Shown: piece after piece, positions 1-7,828 of the stretch
Layout of the letters: every line of letters begins with the position of its first letter
How positions within the stretch are numbered: position 1 is the stretch's first letter
NCBI RefSeq assembly: GCF_030411995.1
Contig: NZ_JASNRC010000006.1
Span: 62,001-126,000 of the forward strand
Direction of reading: 5' to 3'
Length of the DNA stretch: 64,000 nucleotides
Source of the DNA: Massilia sp. YIM B02769
Lineage (GTDB): Bacteria > Pseudomonadota > Gammaproteobacteria > Burkholderiales > Burkholderiaceae_D
Notes under the pieces: model-generated
What the model was told of the DNA's origin: nothing
Databases searched by the model: none
The model's input: the letters and a program-made list of their open reading frames with translations, nothing else
Translations under genes and position numbers: made by a program

Positions 1-879
1 CGCCCGACCTCGCCGAAGCTGTTCGCGCGCCAGCGCGAGCTGGGCGAGCGCATGGAAGTGTTCCGCCATGCGTGGTCGGTGAACGCCACCACCGTGCCGG
101 CCCTGCGCAACTTCTTCTACTTCGGCACGCCCGAGACCAAGGAGCGCGGGCACCTGCTGGCGCTGGCGCGCGCGGCCGGCTACCGCACCTGGTGGATCAC
201 CAACCAGGACGACCTCGCCATCGAGCAGGAACATGCGCGCCTGGCCAACACCGTCGAGGCATTGAACCGCAAGCCGGGACGCGGCGCCGAAGCGCTCGAC
301 GAACACGTGCTGCCGGTGCTGCGCAGCGCGCTGGCGGACCCGGCGCCGCGCAAGCTGATCGTGATCCACATGCTGGGCCTGCACCCGAACTACGCGTCGC
401 GCCACCCGGCCAGCGTCCAGCCCTTCCTCGACGCCGCCGACGGCGTCGATGCCCGCCTGCGCCACGACGGCCGCCCGGCCTGGCTGCGCGCCAAGCGCAA
501 CGAGTACGACTCCGCGCTGCGCTACCACGACCAGACCGTGGCGGCCACGCTCGACCTGAGCCGCCACGCGCCGGGCAGGCAGACCTGGGTCTACCTGTCG
601 GACCACGGCCAGGAAGTCGGCCACACGACCGACCGCGCCGGCCATAGCCCGAGCACGCCCGACGGCTACCGGATTCCGCTGATGGTGTGGAGCTCCTACC
701 AGGACACGGCGCCGGGATCGGCCCTGAGCCTGCCGGTGCGCGGCGACTGGCTGGCCTACAGCCTCACCAACCTGCTCGGCATCGAGTGGAAAGGCGACCT
801 GCCGGGCCAGGACGTGTTCGACCCGCGCTACCGCTGGCAGCCGCCGCGGCTGCCGGTGCGGATCGACTTCAACTCTTAA
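1..879 (+). CDS. Phosphoethanolamine transferase-like sulfatase-fold protein (3' part)
   Basis: The reading frame is open from base 1, so the N-terminus (membrane helices and probably the catalytic Thr motif) lies outside the window. What remains looks like the C-terminal half of a sulfatase/alkaline-phosphatase-fold domain of the CptA/EptA type. Visible are the TTVPAL segment, WWITNQDD, the HMLGLHPNY stretch, and the late metal-binding region YLSDHGQEVGH followed by GHS and a PLMVW-like strand. Relatives transfer phosphoethanolamine to lipopolysaccharide core or lipid A in the periplasm. The exact acceptor cannot be told from this fragment. Its TAA stop overlaps the stop of the convergent gene. 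Confidence 0.8.
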   Translation, partial: RPTSPKLFARQRELGERMEVFRHAWSVNATTVPALRNFFYFGTPETKERGHLLALARAAGYRTWWITNQDDLAIEQEHARLANTVEALNRKPGRGAEALDEHVLPVLRSALADPAPRKLIVIHMLGLHPNYASRHPASVQPFLDAADGVDARLRHDGRPAWLRAKRNEYDSALRYHDQTVAATLDLSRHAPGRQTWVYLSDHGQEVGHTTDRAGHSPSTPDGYRIPLMVWSSYQDTAPGSALSLPVRGDWLAYSLTNLLGIEWKGDLPGQDVFDPRYRWQPPRLPVRIDFNS

Positions 880-1295
880 ACGCGCGCCATCGTCGCCGGA
901 TCGGCTTCGCCATCGAAGAAGATGTCGAGGCAGGTCTGGAACACGGCTTCGTCGGGCGCGACGTCGGCGAACAGCGTCATCGAGGAATGGAACTTGCGGT
1001 CGTCCGGGCTGCCGAAGATCGCGCCGATCTCGCGGTCGGCATGGGTGGCGACCAGGCGCGCGCATTCGCGCAGGCGCGGCCCCAGCACCGGGTGGGCCAG
1101 GTAGGCGGCGGCTTCGTCTTCCGAGCCGATCGCATACCTGCGCGTCATCTCGCTGCTGCCCAGCCCCTCGATCTGCGGGAAGATGAACCACATCCAATGC
1201 GTGTGCTTGTGGCCGGTGCGCAGTTCGGCCAGCACGTCGGAATAGACCGGGTCTTGCGCGGCAACGAAACGGTCGAGGTTGAAATCGGTATCCAT
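876..1295 (-). CDS. DUF1810 family protein
   Basis: A 139-residue soluble protein with the hallmarks of DUF1810: an N-terminal LDRFVAAQDPVY segment, the WMWFIFPQIEGLG block, the YAI..EAAAYLAHPVLGPRL block and a C-terminal KFHSSMTLF block. The family's biochemical role is not established to my knowledge. The ATG start at 1295 gives the usual family length. The gene converges on the sulfatase-like gene, and the two stop codons share bases 877-878. The 61-bp gap to the next gene is divergent and probably holds both promoters. Confidence 0.85.
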   Translation of the reverse strand: MDTDFNLDRFVAAQDPVYSDVLAELRTGHKHTHWMWFIFPQIEGLGSSEMTRRYAIGSEDEAAAYLAHPVLGPRLRECARLVATHADREIGAIFGSPDDRKFHSSMTLFADVAPDEAVFQTCLDIFFDGEADPATMARV

Positions 1296-1356
1296 GGCAG
1301 TCTCCCAGTAGTTTTAATGCTACATCTTCTGAAAGATTTGCTAAAGTCCCGCCACG

Positions 1357-1578
1357 ATGAAACCCGAACACCTGTCCGTGCTGCTGACCCGCGAGATGCC
1401 CTACGGTAAATACGAAGGCCGCAAGATCGCCGACCTGCCCGGCCACTACCTCGGCTGGTTCGCGCGCGAGGGCTTTCCGCGCGGCGAACTGGGCGAACTG
1501 CTGGCCCTGATGTACGAGCTCGACCATAACGACCTGCGCGGGCTGCTCGATCCGCTGCGCCAGGGCCGGCGCACCTGA
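1357..1578 (+). CDS. DUF3820 family small protein
   Basis: A 73-residue protein matching DUF3820: the MPYGKYEGRKIADLPGHYL segment, then GWFAREGFPRGELGELLALMYEL. The family is annotated as putative quorum-sensing-regulated virulence factor on thin evidence, so the function is best treated as unknown. It has no signal peptide or membrane segment and no known catalytic motif. It starts at ATG 1357, divergent from the DUF1810 gene. Confidence 0.85.
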   Translation: MKPEHLSVLLTREMPYGKYEGRKIADLPGHYLGWFAREGFPRGELGELLALMYELDHNDLRGLLDPLRQGRRT

Positions 1579-1641
1579 CCTATAGTCATGCGCTAGCGTC
1601 AGGCCCGGCTCAGGCGTGTACCGACACCGTACGCGCTTCGT

Positions 1642-1647
1642 TATAAT
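1642..1647 (+). promoter_or_regulatory. Candidate -10 box of the response regulator operon
   Basis: A perfect TATAAT lies 30 bp before the ATG at 1677. No good TTGACA-like hexamer is seen 17 bp upstream, so this may be a weak or activator-dependent sigma-70 promoter for the four-gene operon. Confidence 0.5.
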
Positions 1648-1676
1648 TGCTCCTGCTTAATGCTTTCCGAAACCGT

Positions 1677-2075
1677 ATGCAGACCGACATCTCCAGCGCC
1701 AACGCCAGCATCCTCGTCGTCGAGGACGACGAACACATTTCCCAGGTCCTGCGCTTCATGCTGGAACGCCAGGGTTACCAGGTCACCCACATGGCCGACG
1801 GCCGCGCCGCCAGCGACCATATCGCCGCCAACGGCCCGCCGGGCCTGGTGCTGCTCGACGTGATGCTGCCCTATGTCGACGGCTTCGAGATCGTGGCCCT
1901 GATCCGCGCCCAGGCGGCCTGGCGCGAAGTGCCGGTGCTGATGCTGACCGCGAAGAACACCGAGCGCGATACCGTGCGCGCCCTCGATGCCGGCGCCAAC
2001 GACTTCGTCATCAAGCCCTTCCAGCCCCAGGAACTGCTGGCGCGCGTGCGCCGCTTCCTGCGGCCCGCCGCCTGA
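1677..2075 (+). CDS. Stand-alone response regulator receiver protein
   Basis: A single REC domain of 132 residues with all receiver hallmarks: the acidic pair in VVEDDEH, phospho-acceptor D61 in LVLLDVMLP, the T of LTAK and the K of VIKPF. There is no DNA-binding or enzymatic output domain. An upstream TTG at 1647 would extend the protein but sits on the TATAAT box, so ATG 1677 is preferred. It is the first gene of a co-directional set with a HEAT-repeat membrane protein, a glycosyltransferase and a secreted protein. It probably acts by protein-protein contact, perhaps on the HEAT protein or the synthase (inference). No cognate kinase is adjacent. Confidence 0.9.
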   Translation: MQTDISSANASILVVEDDEHISQVLRFMLERQGYQVTHMADGRAASDHIAANGPPGLVLLDVMLPYVDGFEIVALIRAQAAWREVPVLMLTAKNTERDTVRALDAGANDFVIKPFQPQELLARVRRFLRPAA

Positions 2076-2090
2076 CGCCGCTGCCGCCAG

Positions 2091-2118
2091 CGACCAGCGA
2101 CCAGCGACCAGCGACCAG
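2091..2118 (+). repeat. Four tandem copies of CGACCAG
   Basis: Four perfect 7-bp CGACCAG units fill half of the 57-bp gap between the response regulator and the HEAT-repeat gene. Such a repeat can vary by slippage and would change the spacing between the two genes. Confidence 0.85.
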
Positions 2119-2132
2119 CATCCTCGAACGAC

Positions 2133-3200
2133 GTGCAGGCCTCCTTCCTCACTCCAACCGGCAACGAAGACATCTTCATCACCGCGGCGATCTGGACCGG
2201 CCTGGCCGCCCTGCTCCTGACGCTGCTGCTCGGCCTGCAGATCATCGCCATGCGCATCGGCCTTCGCCGCCGCCAGCGCGGCGAAGCGCGCGCGCTGGCG
2301 CGCTGGCGCCCGGTGCTGAACGCCGCCATCGTCGGCGAGATCCCCGACACCCTGCCGCCGCTGCGCCACGGCGAGCGCCTGCCCTTCCTGCGCCTGTGGG
2401 CGCACCTGCAAGGCTCGCTGCGCGGCGAAGCCAACGAGGCCCTGAACGAAGTGGCGCGCCGTGCCGGCATCGACGTCTATGCGCGCTCGCTGCTGGCGCG
2501 CGGCGCCCGCCCGGCGCGCCTGCTGGCCGTGCTGGTGCTGGGCCACCTGCACGACCGTCAGGCCTGGCTGCCCCTGATGCGCCTGGCCGAGTCGCCGGAC
2601 AACACCTTTTCGCTGACCGCCCTGTGGGCGCTGGTGCGCATCGATCCGCGCGCGGCCGCCGACTACATGGTCCCGTTGTTCATCCACCGTGAAGACTGGG
2701 CGCTGTCGCTGGCTGCCGGCATCCTGCAGCAGGCGGGCGAGCCGGCCGGCGCCGCGCTGGCGCGCTACCTGCCGCAGCTCGACGCCGACCAGCTACCGCG
2801 CGCCCTGCGCATCGCCGAAGCCCTGCACGTGACCCTGCCGGCGGGCCTGCTGGGGAGCGCCCTGCGCAGCGACGCCATGCCGGTGGTGATCGCCGCCCTG
2901 CGCAGCGTGCGCACGCCCGAGACCATCGCCGACGTGCGCGCGCTGCTGGCGCACGAGGACTGGCAGGTACGGGTGCAGGCGGCGCGCGCCCTCGGCCGCA
3001 TCGGCGAACGCGCCGACGCCGAGCGCCTGGTGGCCCTGCTCGGCGACGCCCAGTGGTGGGTGCGCTACCGCGCGGCCCAGGCGCTGCTCGAATTGCCGGC
3101 GCTGTCCGGCGCCGACCTCGCCGCCCTGCATGCCTCGCTCACCGACCGCTTCGCGGCCGACATGCTGGCCCAGGCGATGGCGGAAAGCGGGGCGGCATGA
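2133..3200 (+). CDS. Membrane-anchored HEAT-repeat protein
   Basis: 355 residues from a GTG start at 2133. One hydrophobic helix (about residues 16-40) is followed by an Arg-rich stretch and a cytoplasmic solenoid. HEAT/PBS-type repeats are clearest near the C-terminus, for example HEDWQVRVQAARALGRIGE and DAQWWVRYRAAQALLEL. No catalytic motif is seen. Such solenoids normally serve as binding scaffolds. The gene sits between a stand-alone receiver and a glycan synthase. Its stop overlaps the synthase start as ATGA, so a role in joining the receiver to the membrane synthase is a reasonable inference. Confidence 0.8.
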   Translation: MQASFLTPTGNEDIFITAAIWTGLAALLLTLLLGLQIIAMRIGLRRRQRGEARALARWRPVLNAAIVGEIPDTLPPLRHGERLPFLRLWAHLQGSLRGEANEALNEVARRAGIDVYARSLLARGARPARLLAVLVLGHLHDRQAWLPLMRLAESPDNTFSLTALWALVRIDPRAAADYMVPLFIHREDWALSLAAGILQQAGEPAGAALARYLPQLDADQLPRALRIAEALHVTLPAGLLGSALRSDAMPVVIAALRSVRTPETIADVRALLAHEDWQVRVQAARALGRIGERADAERLVALLGDAQWWVRYRAAQALLELPALSGADLAALHASLTDRFAADMLAQAMAESGAA

Positions 3201-4678
3201 ATACCGACAGCCTGCTGGTCGCCTTTGTCACCTGGTTCGTGCTGGCCTTTTTCGTGCTTCTCAACGGCGGCTACCTGCTATTGAACCTGTTTTCGCTGCG
3301 CGCCCTGTACCGTCGAGGCCAGGAAGAATTCATCGGCGAACTGCCGCGCGCTTATTCCGGCCTGGAGCCGCCGGTCAGCATCCTGGTGCCCGCGTATAAC
3401 GAGGAAGCGACGATCGCCGCCTCGATCCGTTCGATGCTGCAGCTGACCTATTCGGAGTTCGAGATCATCGTCATCAACGACGGCTCGAAGGACGGCACGC
3501 TGGAGGTCTTGAAGCGCGAATTCGCCCTGCTGCCCTTCCCCGAAGCCTACCGGCGCCAGATCGCCACCAAGGAGGTGCGCCAGATCTACCGCTCGACGCG
3601 CTACCCGAACGTGCGCGTGATCGACAAGGTCAACGGCGGCAAGGCCGACTCGCTGAACGCCGGCATCAACGCCTCGCGCTACCCGCTGTTCTGCGGCGTC
3701 GACGCCGACTCGGTGCTGCAGCGCGACAGCCTGGCAAAAGTCACCGAGCCTTTCCTGCGCGACCCGACGGTGGTGGCCACCGGCGGCACCGTGCGCGTGG
3801 CCAACGGCTGCGAGATCAGCGGCGGTTTCCTCACGCGCGTGGGCTTGCCGCGCAGCCCGCTGGCGCTGTTCCAGGTGGTCGAATACCTGCGCGCCTTCCT
3901 GTTCGGGCGGCTCGGGTGGTCGGCGCTGAACGGCATGCTGATCATCTCCGGCGCCTTCGGCATCTTCCGCAAGGATGCGGTGGTGCTGGCCGGTGGCTAC
4001 CGCCCCGATACCATCGGCGAAGACATGGAGCTCGTGGTGCGCATGCACCGCACCCTGCGCGCCGCGCGCCAGCCCTACCGCATCGAATTCGTGCCCGACC
4101 CGGTGTGCTGGACCGAAGCGCCGGAAGACCTGGCCACGCTGAAGAACCAGCGCGTGCGCTGGCAGCGCGGCCTGGCCGAAAGCCTGAACGCCAACTGGGG
4201 CCTGCTGTTTTCGCGCAACGGCGGCATCCCGGGCTGGGTCGCCTTTCCCTTCATGCTGTTCTTCGAGTGGCTGGGACCGGTAATCGAACTGGGCGGCTAC
4301 CTCTACATGTTCTATGCCTTCCTTACCGGGCTGATCTCCTGGGAAGCCTTTGGCGCCTTCCTGTTCGTGGCGCTGGGGCTGGGCATCCTGCTCTCGGCCT
4401 CGGGGCTGATGCTGGAAGAGATGTCCTTCCACCTTTACCCGCGCGGCAAGCAGCTGATGCTGCTCGGGCTGATGGTGGTGCTGGAGAACCTGGGCTACCG
4501 CCAGCTGAACACCTGGTGGCGGCTGATCGGGCTGTGGCGCTGGCTGCTGCAGAAGGAAGCCAGCTGGGGCGCGATGAAGCGCAAGGGTGTCGAGACCGAC
4601 GTGCGTGTCGCCCCCGGTGTGGCGCCGCCGTCGCCGGGCGAATCGTCCTCCGGCCGGCCGCCGGGCAGCGCGCCATGA
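3197..4678 (+). CDS. Family 2 glycosyltransferase, PgaC-like processive synthase
   Basis: 493 residues from ATG 3197, which overlaps the preceding stop by four bases. An N-terminal membrane helix (about 5-35) is followed by a GT2 domain: SILVPAYNEE (61-70), NDGSKDG (94-100), the DAD nucleotide-sugar/metal motif (169-171), the ED base (275-276) and Q318-RVRW, then several C-terminal membrane helices. This arrangement is that of processive synthases such as PgaC, HasA and BcsA. The product sugar cannot be inferred. There is no PilZ domain. The next gene encodes a secreted protein translated through another ATGA overlap, so export and trimming of a polysaccharide is likely. Confidence 0.88.
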   Translation: MNTDSLLVAFVTWFVLAFFVLLNGGYLLLNLFSLRALYRRGQEEFIGELPRAYSGLEPPVSILVPAYNEEATIAASIRSMLQLTYSEFEIIVINDGSKDGTLEVLKREFALLPFPEAYRRQIATKEVRQIYRSTRYPNVRVIDKVNGGKADSLNAGINASRYPLFCGVDADSVLQRDSLAKVTEPFLRDPTVVATGGTVRVANGCEISGGFLTRVGLPRSPLALFQVVEYLRAFLFGRLGWSALNGMLIISGAFGIFRKDAVVLAGGYRPDTIGEDMELVVRMHRTLRAARQPYRIEFVPDPVCWTEAPEDLATLKNQRVRWQRGLAESLNANWGLLFSRNGGIPGWVAFPFMLFFEWLGPVIELGGYLYMFYAFLTGLISWEAFGAFLFVALGLGILLSASGLMLEEMSFHLYPRGKQLMLLGLMVVLENLGYRQLNTWWRLIGLWRWLLQKEASWGAMKRKGVETDVRVAPGVAPPSPGESSSGRPPGSAP

Positions 4679-6348
4679 AACCCGCCTTCGCCGCCGCGCT
4701 GCTCCTGATGACCTCTTCCGCACAGGCGGCCTGGCTGCAGGTCTGCCCCGCCAGCTCAGCGCCTGCCGGTGCGCCGCGTGCCGCGCTGCCGGGGCCGGGC
4801 GAGATGGTGGTCGTGGCCAGCGCCAGTGCCGCGCTGCCCGGCTGCCGCGCGCTGCCCCTCGGCGTCGATATGAGCCAGGTCGAGGCCCTGTACCCGCTGG
4901 CGCCGCAGGACAAGCCGGCGCGCACCATCCTGCTCTATGGCCCGCTTGACGGCAAGCGCTTCGCGCCGGGCAGCCACGACCTGCCGCAGCCGGATCCGGC
5001 CGGCGCCACGCCACGCCGCGAACCGATGCCGCTGCGGACCAATTTGCTGCCGGATGCGCGTGTGCGCACCTTCGGGGTCGAGGAGCGCGTCGCCATCGCG
5101 CATGCGAACGGCAAGCTGCGCATCGTGTGCCGTGCCGGTAGCCGTGCCGCAGGCGTGCTGCTGGACGGCGCCTGGTACATGCCGCTGGCGTCAAGCTCGC
5201 TCGGCGCCGACTATGCGGCCAGCGGCGCCTTTTCGGTGCAGGTGGCCGACGCCGCCTCGGCGGCGCGCGAGTCTTCGCATGCGGTTGGCGAACTGGGCGT
5301 GTCGTCATCACGCCGCAGCACCGCCCTGCCCCTGCCTGCGCAGCTGGACCGGCACGGCTGGCGCCAGTTCGTCATTCTCTGTCCGCAGGAAGCGGCGACG
5401 CTGGAGCTGGACAGCCTGCGCCTGGAACCGGCCGCCGCCAAGGCTGCGCCGCGCAGCACCTGGATCTGGGACCGCAGCGAATGGATGGAGCGCGGCGACG
5501 CCTTGCTGGCCTGGGCCAGACGCGAAGCCATCGGCGAACTGTTCATCGTCGTCACGCTCGATGGACCGAAGGTGCGCAATCCCGCCCAGCTGCGCGCCTT
5601 CGTGCGCAAGGCGCATGCGGCCGGAATCGCGGTCACCTCCGTCGAGGGCGATCCGCACATGGTACTGGCAAACCACCGCGCCGCCACCGCCGACCGCGCG
5701 CGTGCCTTTGCCGCCTACAACCGCGCGGCCGCGCCGGAAGAACGCCTGCGTGCGATGCAGTTCGACGTCGAGCCTTACCTGCTGCCGGACGCCGTGCTGG
5801 CGCCGGCGGACCGCGACCGCGCATACATGGCGATGGCGCGCGCCTTGCGCGAGGCGGCCGGCGACATGGCGATCGACTACGTCGTGCCGTTCTGGTGGTG
5901 GGACAAGACCGAACTGCTCGACGGGCTGGCCAAGGTGGCCGATGGCCTCGCGGTGATGGATTACCGCACCGCGCCGGACCAGATCTACGGCTTCGCCGCG
6001 CCTTTCCTCGACTGGTCGGCGCAGCATGGCAAGCGCGTGCACATCGCGCTGGAAGCCGGCCGCGTCGCGCCCGAGCGCCAGCGCCGTTACGTGCGCGCCG
6101 ATGCGAACGAGGCCGGCGACTTGCTGCTGGCGCAGGCGGGCGAGGTGCCGGTGCTGGTGCTATTGCGCCAACCGGTGACGCGCGCGAATGCGCCCTTGTA
6201 CCGTTTCAGCAGCGAGCGTACGCTGGATGGCAGCGCCACCAGCTTCCACGGGAACAAGACGGCGCTGCGCAGACTGCTGCCGGAACTCGAACGCGACCTT
6301 GGCGCCTGGCCGGGGTTTGCGGGGATTGCGCTGCACGGCTGGCGCTGA
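4675..6348 (+). CDS. Secreted protein with a probable glycosidase-like barrel
   Basis: 557 residues starting at ATG 4675, overlapping the synthase stop. A signal peptide (about 1-19, ending AQAA) is followed by a beta-rich N-terminal half and a C-terminal half with TIM-barrel-like strands: LFIVVTLDGP, AVTSVEGDP, MQFDVEPYLL, IDYVVPFWWWD, GLAVMDYRT and KRVHIALEAG. Acidic residues at strand ends (FDVEPY, VMDYR) resemble catalytic acids of glycoside hydrolases, but I cannot assign a family. By position it may cut or process the polymer made by the preceding synthase, as PgaB does for PNAG; this is inference from context. Confidence 0.65.
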   Translation: MKPAFAAALLLMTSSAQAAWLQVCPASSAPAGAPRAALPGPGEMVVVASASAALPGCRALPLGVDMSQVEALYPLAPQDKPARTILLYGPLDGKRFAPGSHDLPQPDPAGATPRREPMPLRTNLLPDARVRTFGVEERVAIAHANGKLRIVCRAGSRAAGVLLDGAWYMPLASSSLGADYAASGAFSVQVADAASAARESSHAVGELGVSSSRRSTALPLPAQLDRHGWRQFVILCPQEAATLELDSLRLEPAAAKAAPRSTWIWDRSEWMERGDALLAWARREAIGELFIVVTLDGPKVRNPAQLRAFVRKAHAAGIAVTSVEGDPHMVLANHRAATADRARAFAAYNRAAAPEERLRAMQFDVEPYLLPDAVLAPADRDRAYMAMARALREAAGDMAIDYVVPFWWWDKTELLDGLAKVADGLAVMDYRTAPDQIYGFAAPFLDWSAQHGKRVHIALEAGRVAPERQRRYVRADANEAGDLLLAQAGEVPVLVLLRQPVTRANAPLYRFSSERTLDGSATSFHGNKTALRRLLPELERDLGAWPGFAGIALHGWR

Positions 6349-6378
6349 AAACACCAGCCGGCGCACTGGCCGGCCACA

Positions 6379-6987
6379 TCAATCCGTGCCCGACGATCCG
6401 GCCGGAAGCACCTGCGCGATCGCCATGCCGGCCAGCTGCGCAGTCGCCAGCAGCCGTTCCAGGCTTTGGCCATGGCGGGCACTGGCGGAAAGACCGGCCA
6501 TCGTGGTGCTGACGAAGTCCGCCAACCGGTCGGCATCCTCGGGACGGCGTTCGGCGATGGCGTGTCGGATCACGTCTTGCGCGGCAACGTGGAAACCGCT
6601 GGCGGCAGTGCGCGCCTCCGCATCGTTACAACGCGTCCCCTCCAGCACCATGCAGCCGGTGGCGGCGGCATCGGCCGCATACATCCGGGCAGCCTGCACC
6701 AGGATTTCTCCAAGCGAAACCGCCAGCGGGCGATCGGCCTGCAGTATCCGCACCAAGGGAACGGCGCCGGTGACGGCGTAACGATCGAGCACCCGCGCGT
6801 ACAGCGCGCTCTTGCTGCCGAACGCGGCATAGAAGCTGGGCGGCTTGATGCCGAGCGCCGCAGTCAGGTCGGCGACGCTCACCGCGTCGTAGCCCTTTTC
6901 GTGGAACAGGCGCTGGGCAGTAGCCAGCGCCTCGTCCAGGTCGAACTGGCGCGGCCGGCCACGGGGGGATGCAATATTTGTAGTCAT
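6379..6987 (-). CDS. bdcR: TetR-family repressor BdcR
   Basis: 202 residues from ATG 6987. The N-terminal helix-turn-helix (EALATAQRLFHEKGYDAVS...LGIKPPSFYAAFGSK) is typical TetR. The ligand-binding part has the GCMVLEG block and the MAGLSA...ATAQLAGMAI tail of E. coli BdcR, which represses bdcA. The gene is divergent from bdcA, as in E. coli, so the assignment rests on both sequence and context. The shared 73-bp intergenic region should contain its operator. Confidence 0.88.
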   Translation of the reverse strand: MTTNIASPRGRPRQFDLDEALATAQRLFHEKGYDAVSVADLTAALGIKPPSFYAAFGSKSALYARVLDRYAVTGAVPLVRILQADRPLAVSLGEILVQAARMYAADAAATGCMVLEGTRCNDAEARTAASGFHVAAQDVIRHAIAERRPEDADRLADFVSTTMAGLSASARHGQSLERLLATAQLAGMAIAQVLPAGSSGTD

Positions 6988-7002
6988 GATTACAGAAATA
7001 CC

Positions 7003-7030
7003 TTGACAGCGGTGACGAGGCATATTGTAT
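7003..7030 (+). promoter_or_regulatory. Candidate bdcA promoter/BdcR operator region
   Basis: A perfect TTGACA (7003-7008) is followed after 16 bp by TTGTAT (7025-7030) within TATTGTATCAT. A good ribosome site AAAGGAG precedes bdcA at 7061. In the related E. coli pair the repressor binds this intergenic region; no clear palindrome is evident to me here. Confidence 0.55.
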
Positions 7031-7060
7031 CATCCACTACATTAATCGAAAGGAGCGATC

Positions 7061-7774
7061 ATGGTGGACTTCACGAATAAATCGGTGTTGGTGCTGGGTG
7101 GCAGCCGTGGGATTGGCGCGGCGATCGTGCGGCGATTCGCCGCCGATGGCGCCAAGGTGGCATTCACCTACGCGGGGTCGGCCGACGCGGCGCAGCGCCT
7201 TGCCGGCGAAACCGGCAGCACCGCGTTCATGACCGACAGCGCCGACCGCGATGCGGTCATCGAACGGGTGCGCGCGAGCGGTCCGCTGGATATCCTGGTG
7301 GTCAATTCCGGCATTGCGATCTTTGGCGATGCGCTGGAGCAGGATCCGGATGCGGTCGACCGCCTGTTCCGTATCAATGTCCACGCGCCCTACCACGCTG
7401 CGGTGGAAGCGGCGCGGCAGATGCCCGCAGGCGGGCGCATCATCGTGATCGGCTCGGTGAACGGCGACCGCATGCCCTTGCCCGGCATGGCCTCGTATGC
7501 GCTGAGCAAGTCCGCGCTGCAAGGCCTGGCGCGCGGACTGGCGCGCGATTTCGGGCCGCGCGGCATCACCATCAACGTCGTGCAGCCCGGACCGATCGAT
7601 ACGGACGCCAATCCGGCAGACGGCCCGATGAAGGACCTGATGCACAGCTTCATGGCGATCAAGCGCCACGGCCGTGCCGACGAGGTGGCGGGCATGGTCG
7701 CCTGGCTCGCCGGGCCGGAAGCGGGCTTCGTGACCGGGGCGATGCACACGATCGATGGCGCGTTCGGCGCCTGA
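7061..7774 (+). CDS. bdcA: SDR-family protein BdcA (biofilm dispersal mediator)
   Basis: 237 residues, full length for the family. The Rossmann motif GGSRGIG is near the start, NSGIAIFG follows, and the SYALSK (YxxxK) active site is present. Long blocks match E. coli BdcA closely, including INVHAPYHAAVEAARQMP, GSVNGDRMP and the C-terminal WLAGPEAGFVTGAMHTIDG. E. coli BdcA was reported to bind cyclic di-GMP and promote dispersal. It retains an intact SDR active site, so NAD(P)-linked oxidoreductase activity is also possible. It is divergent from bdcR. Confidence 0.9.
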   Translation: MVDFTNKSVLVLGGSRGIGAAIVRRFAADGAKVAFTYAGSADAAQRLAGETGSTAFMTDSADRDAVIERVRASGPLDILVVNSGIAIFGDALEQDPDAVDRLFRINVHAPYHAAVEAARQMPAGGRIIVIGSVNGDRMPLPGMASYALSKSALQGLARGLARDFGPRGITINVVQPGPIDTDANPADGPMKDLMHSFMAIKRHGRADEVAGMVAWLAGPEAGFVTGAMHTIDGAFGA

Positions 7775-7801
7775 GCGGCCACACGGTAGCGGACCAAGGA
7801 C

Positions 7802-7828
7802 CTGGTGCAGGCGCTAGCCCTGCACCAG
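7802..7828. repeat. Perfect inverted repeat at convergent gene ends
   Basis: CTGGTGCAGG (7802-7811) and CCTGCACCAG (7819-7828) form a 10-bp stem around a 7-base loop that contains the kinase stop codon. It lies between bdcA and the convergent sensor kinase. No T-run follows on either strand, so it may slow polymerase or protect 3' ends rather than act as a classic terminator. Confidence 0.6.
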
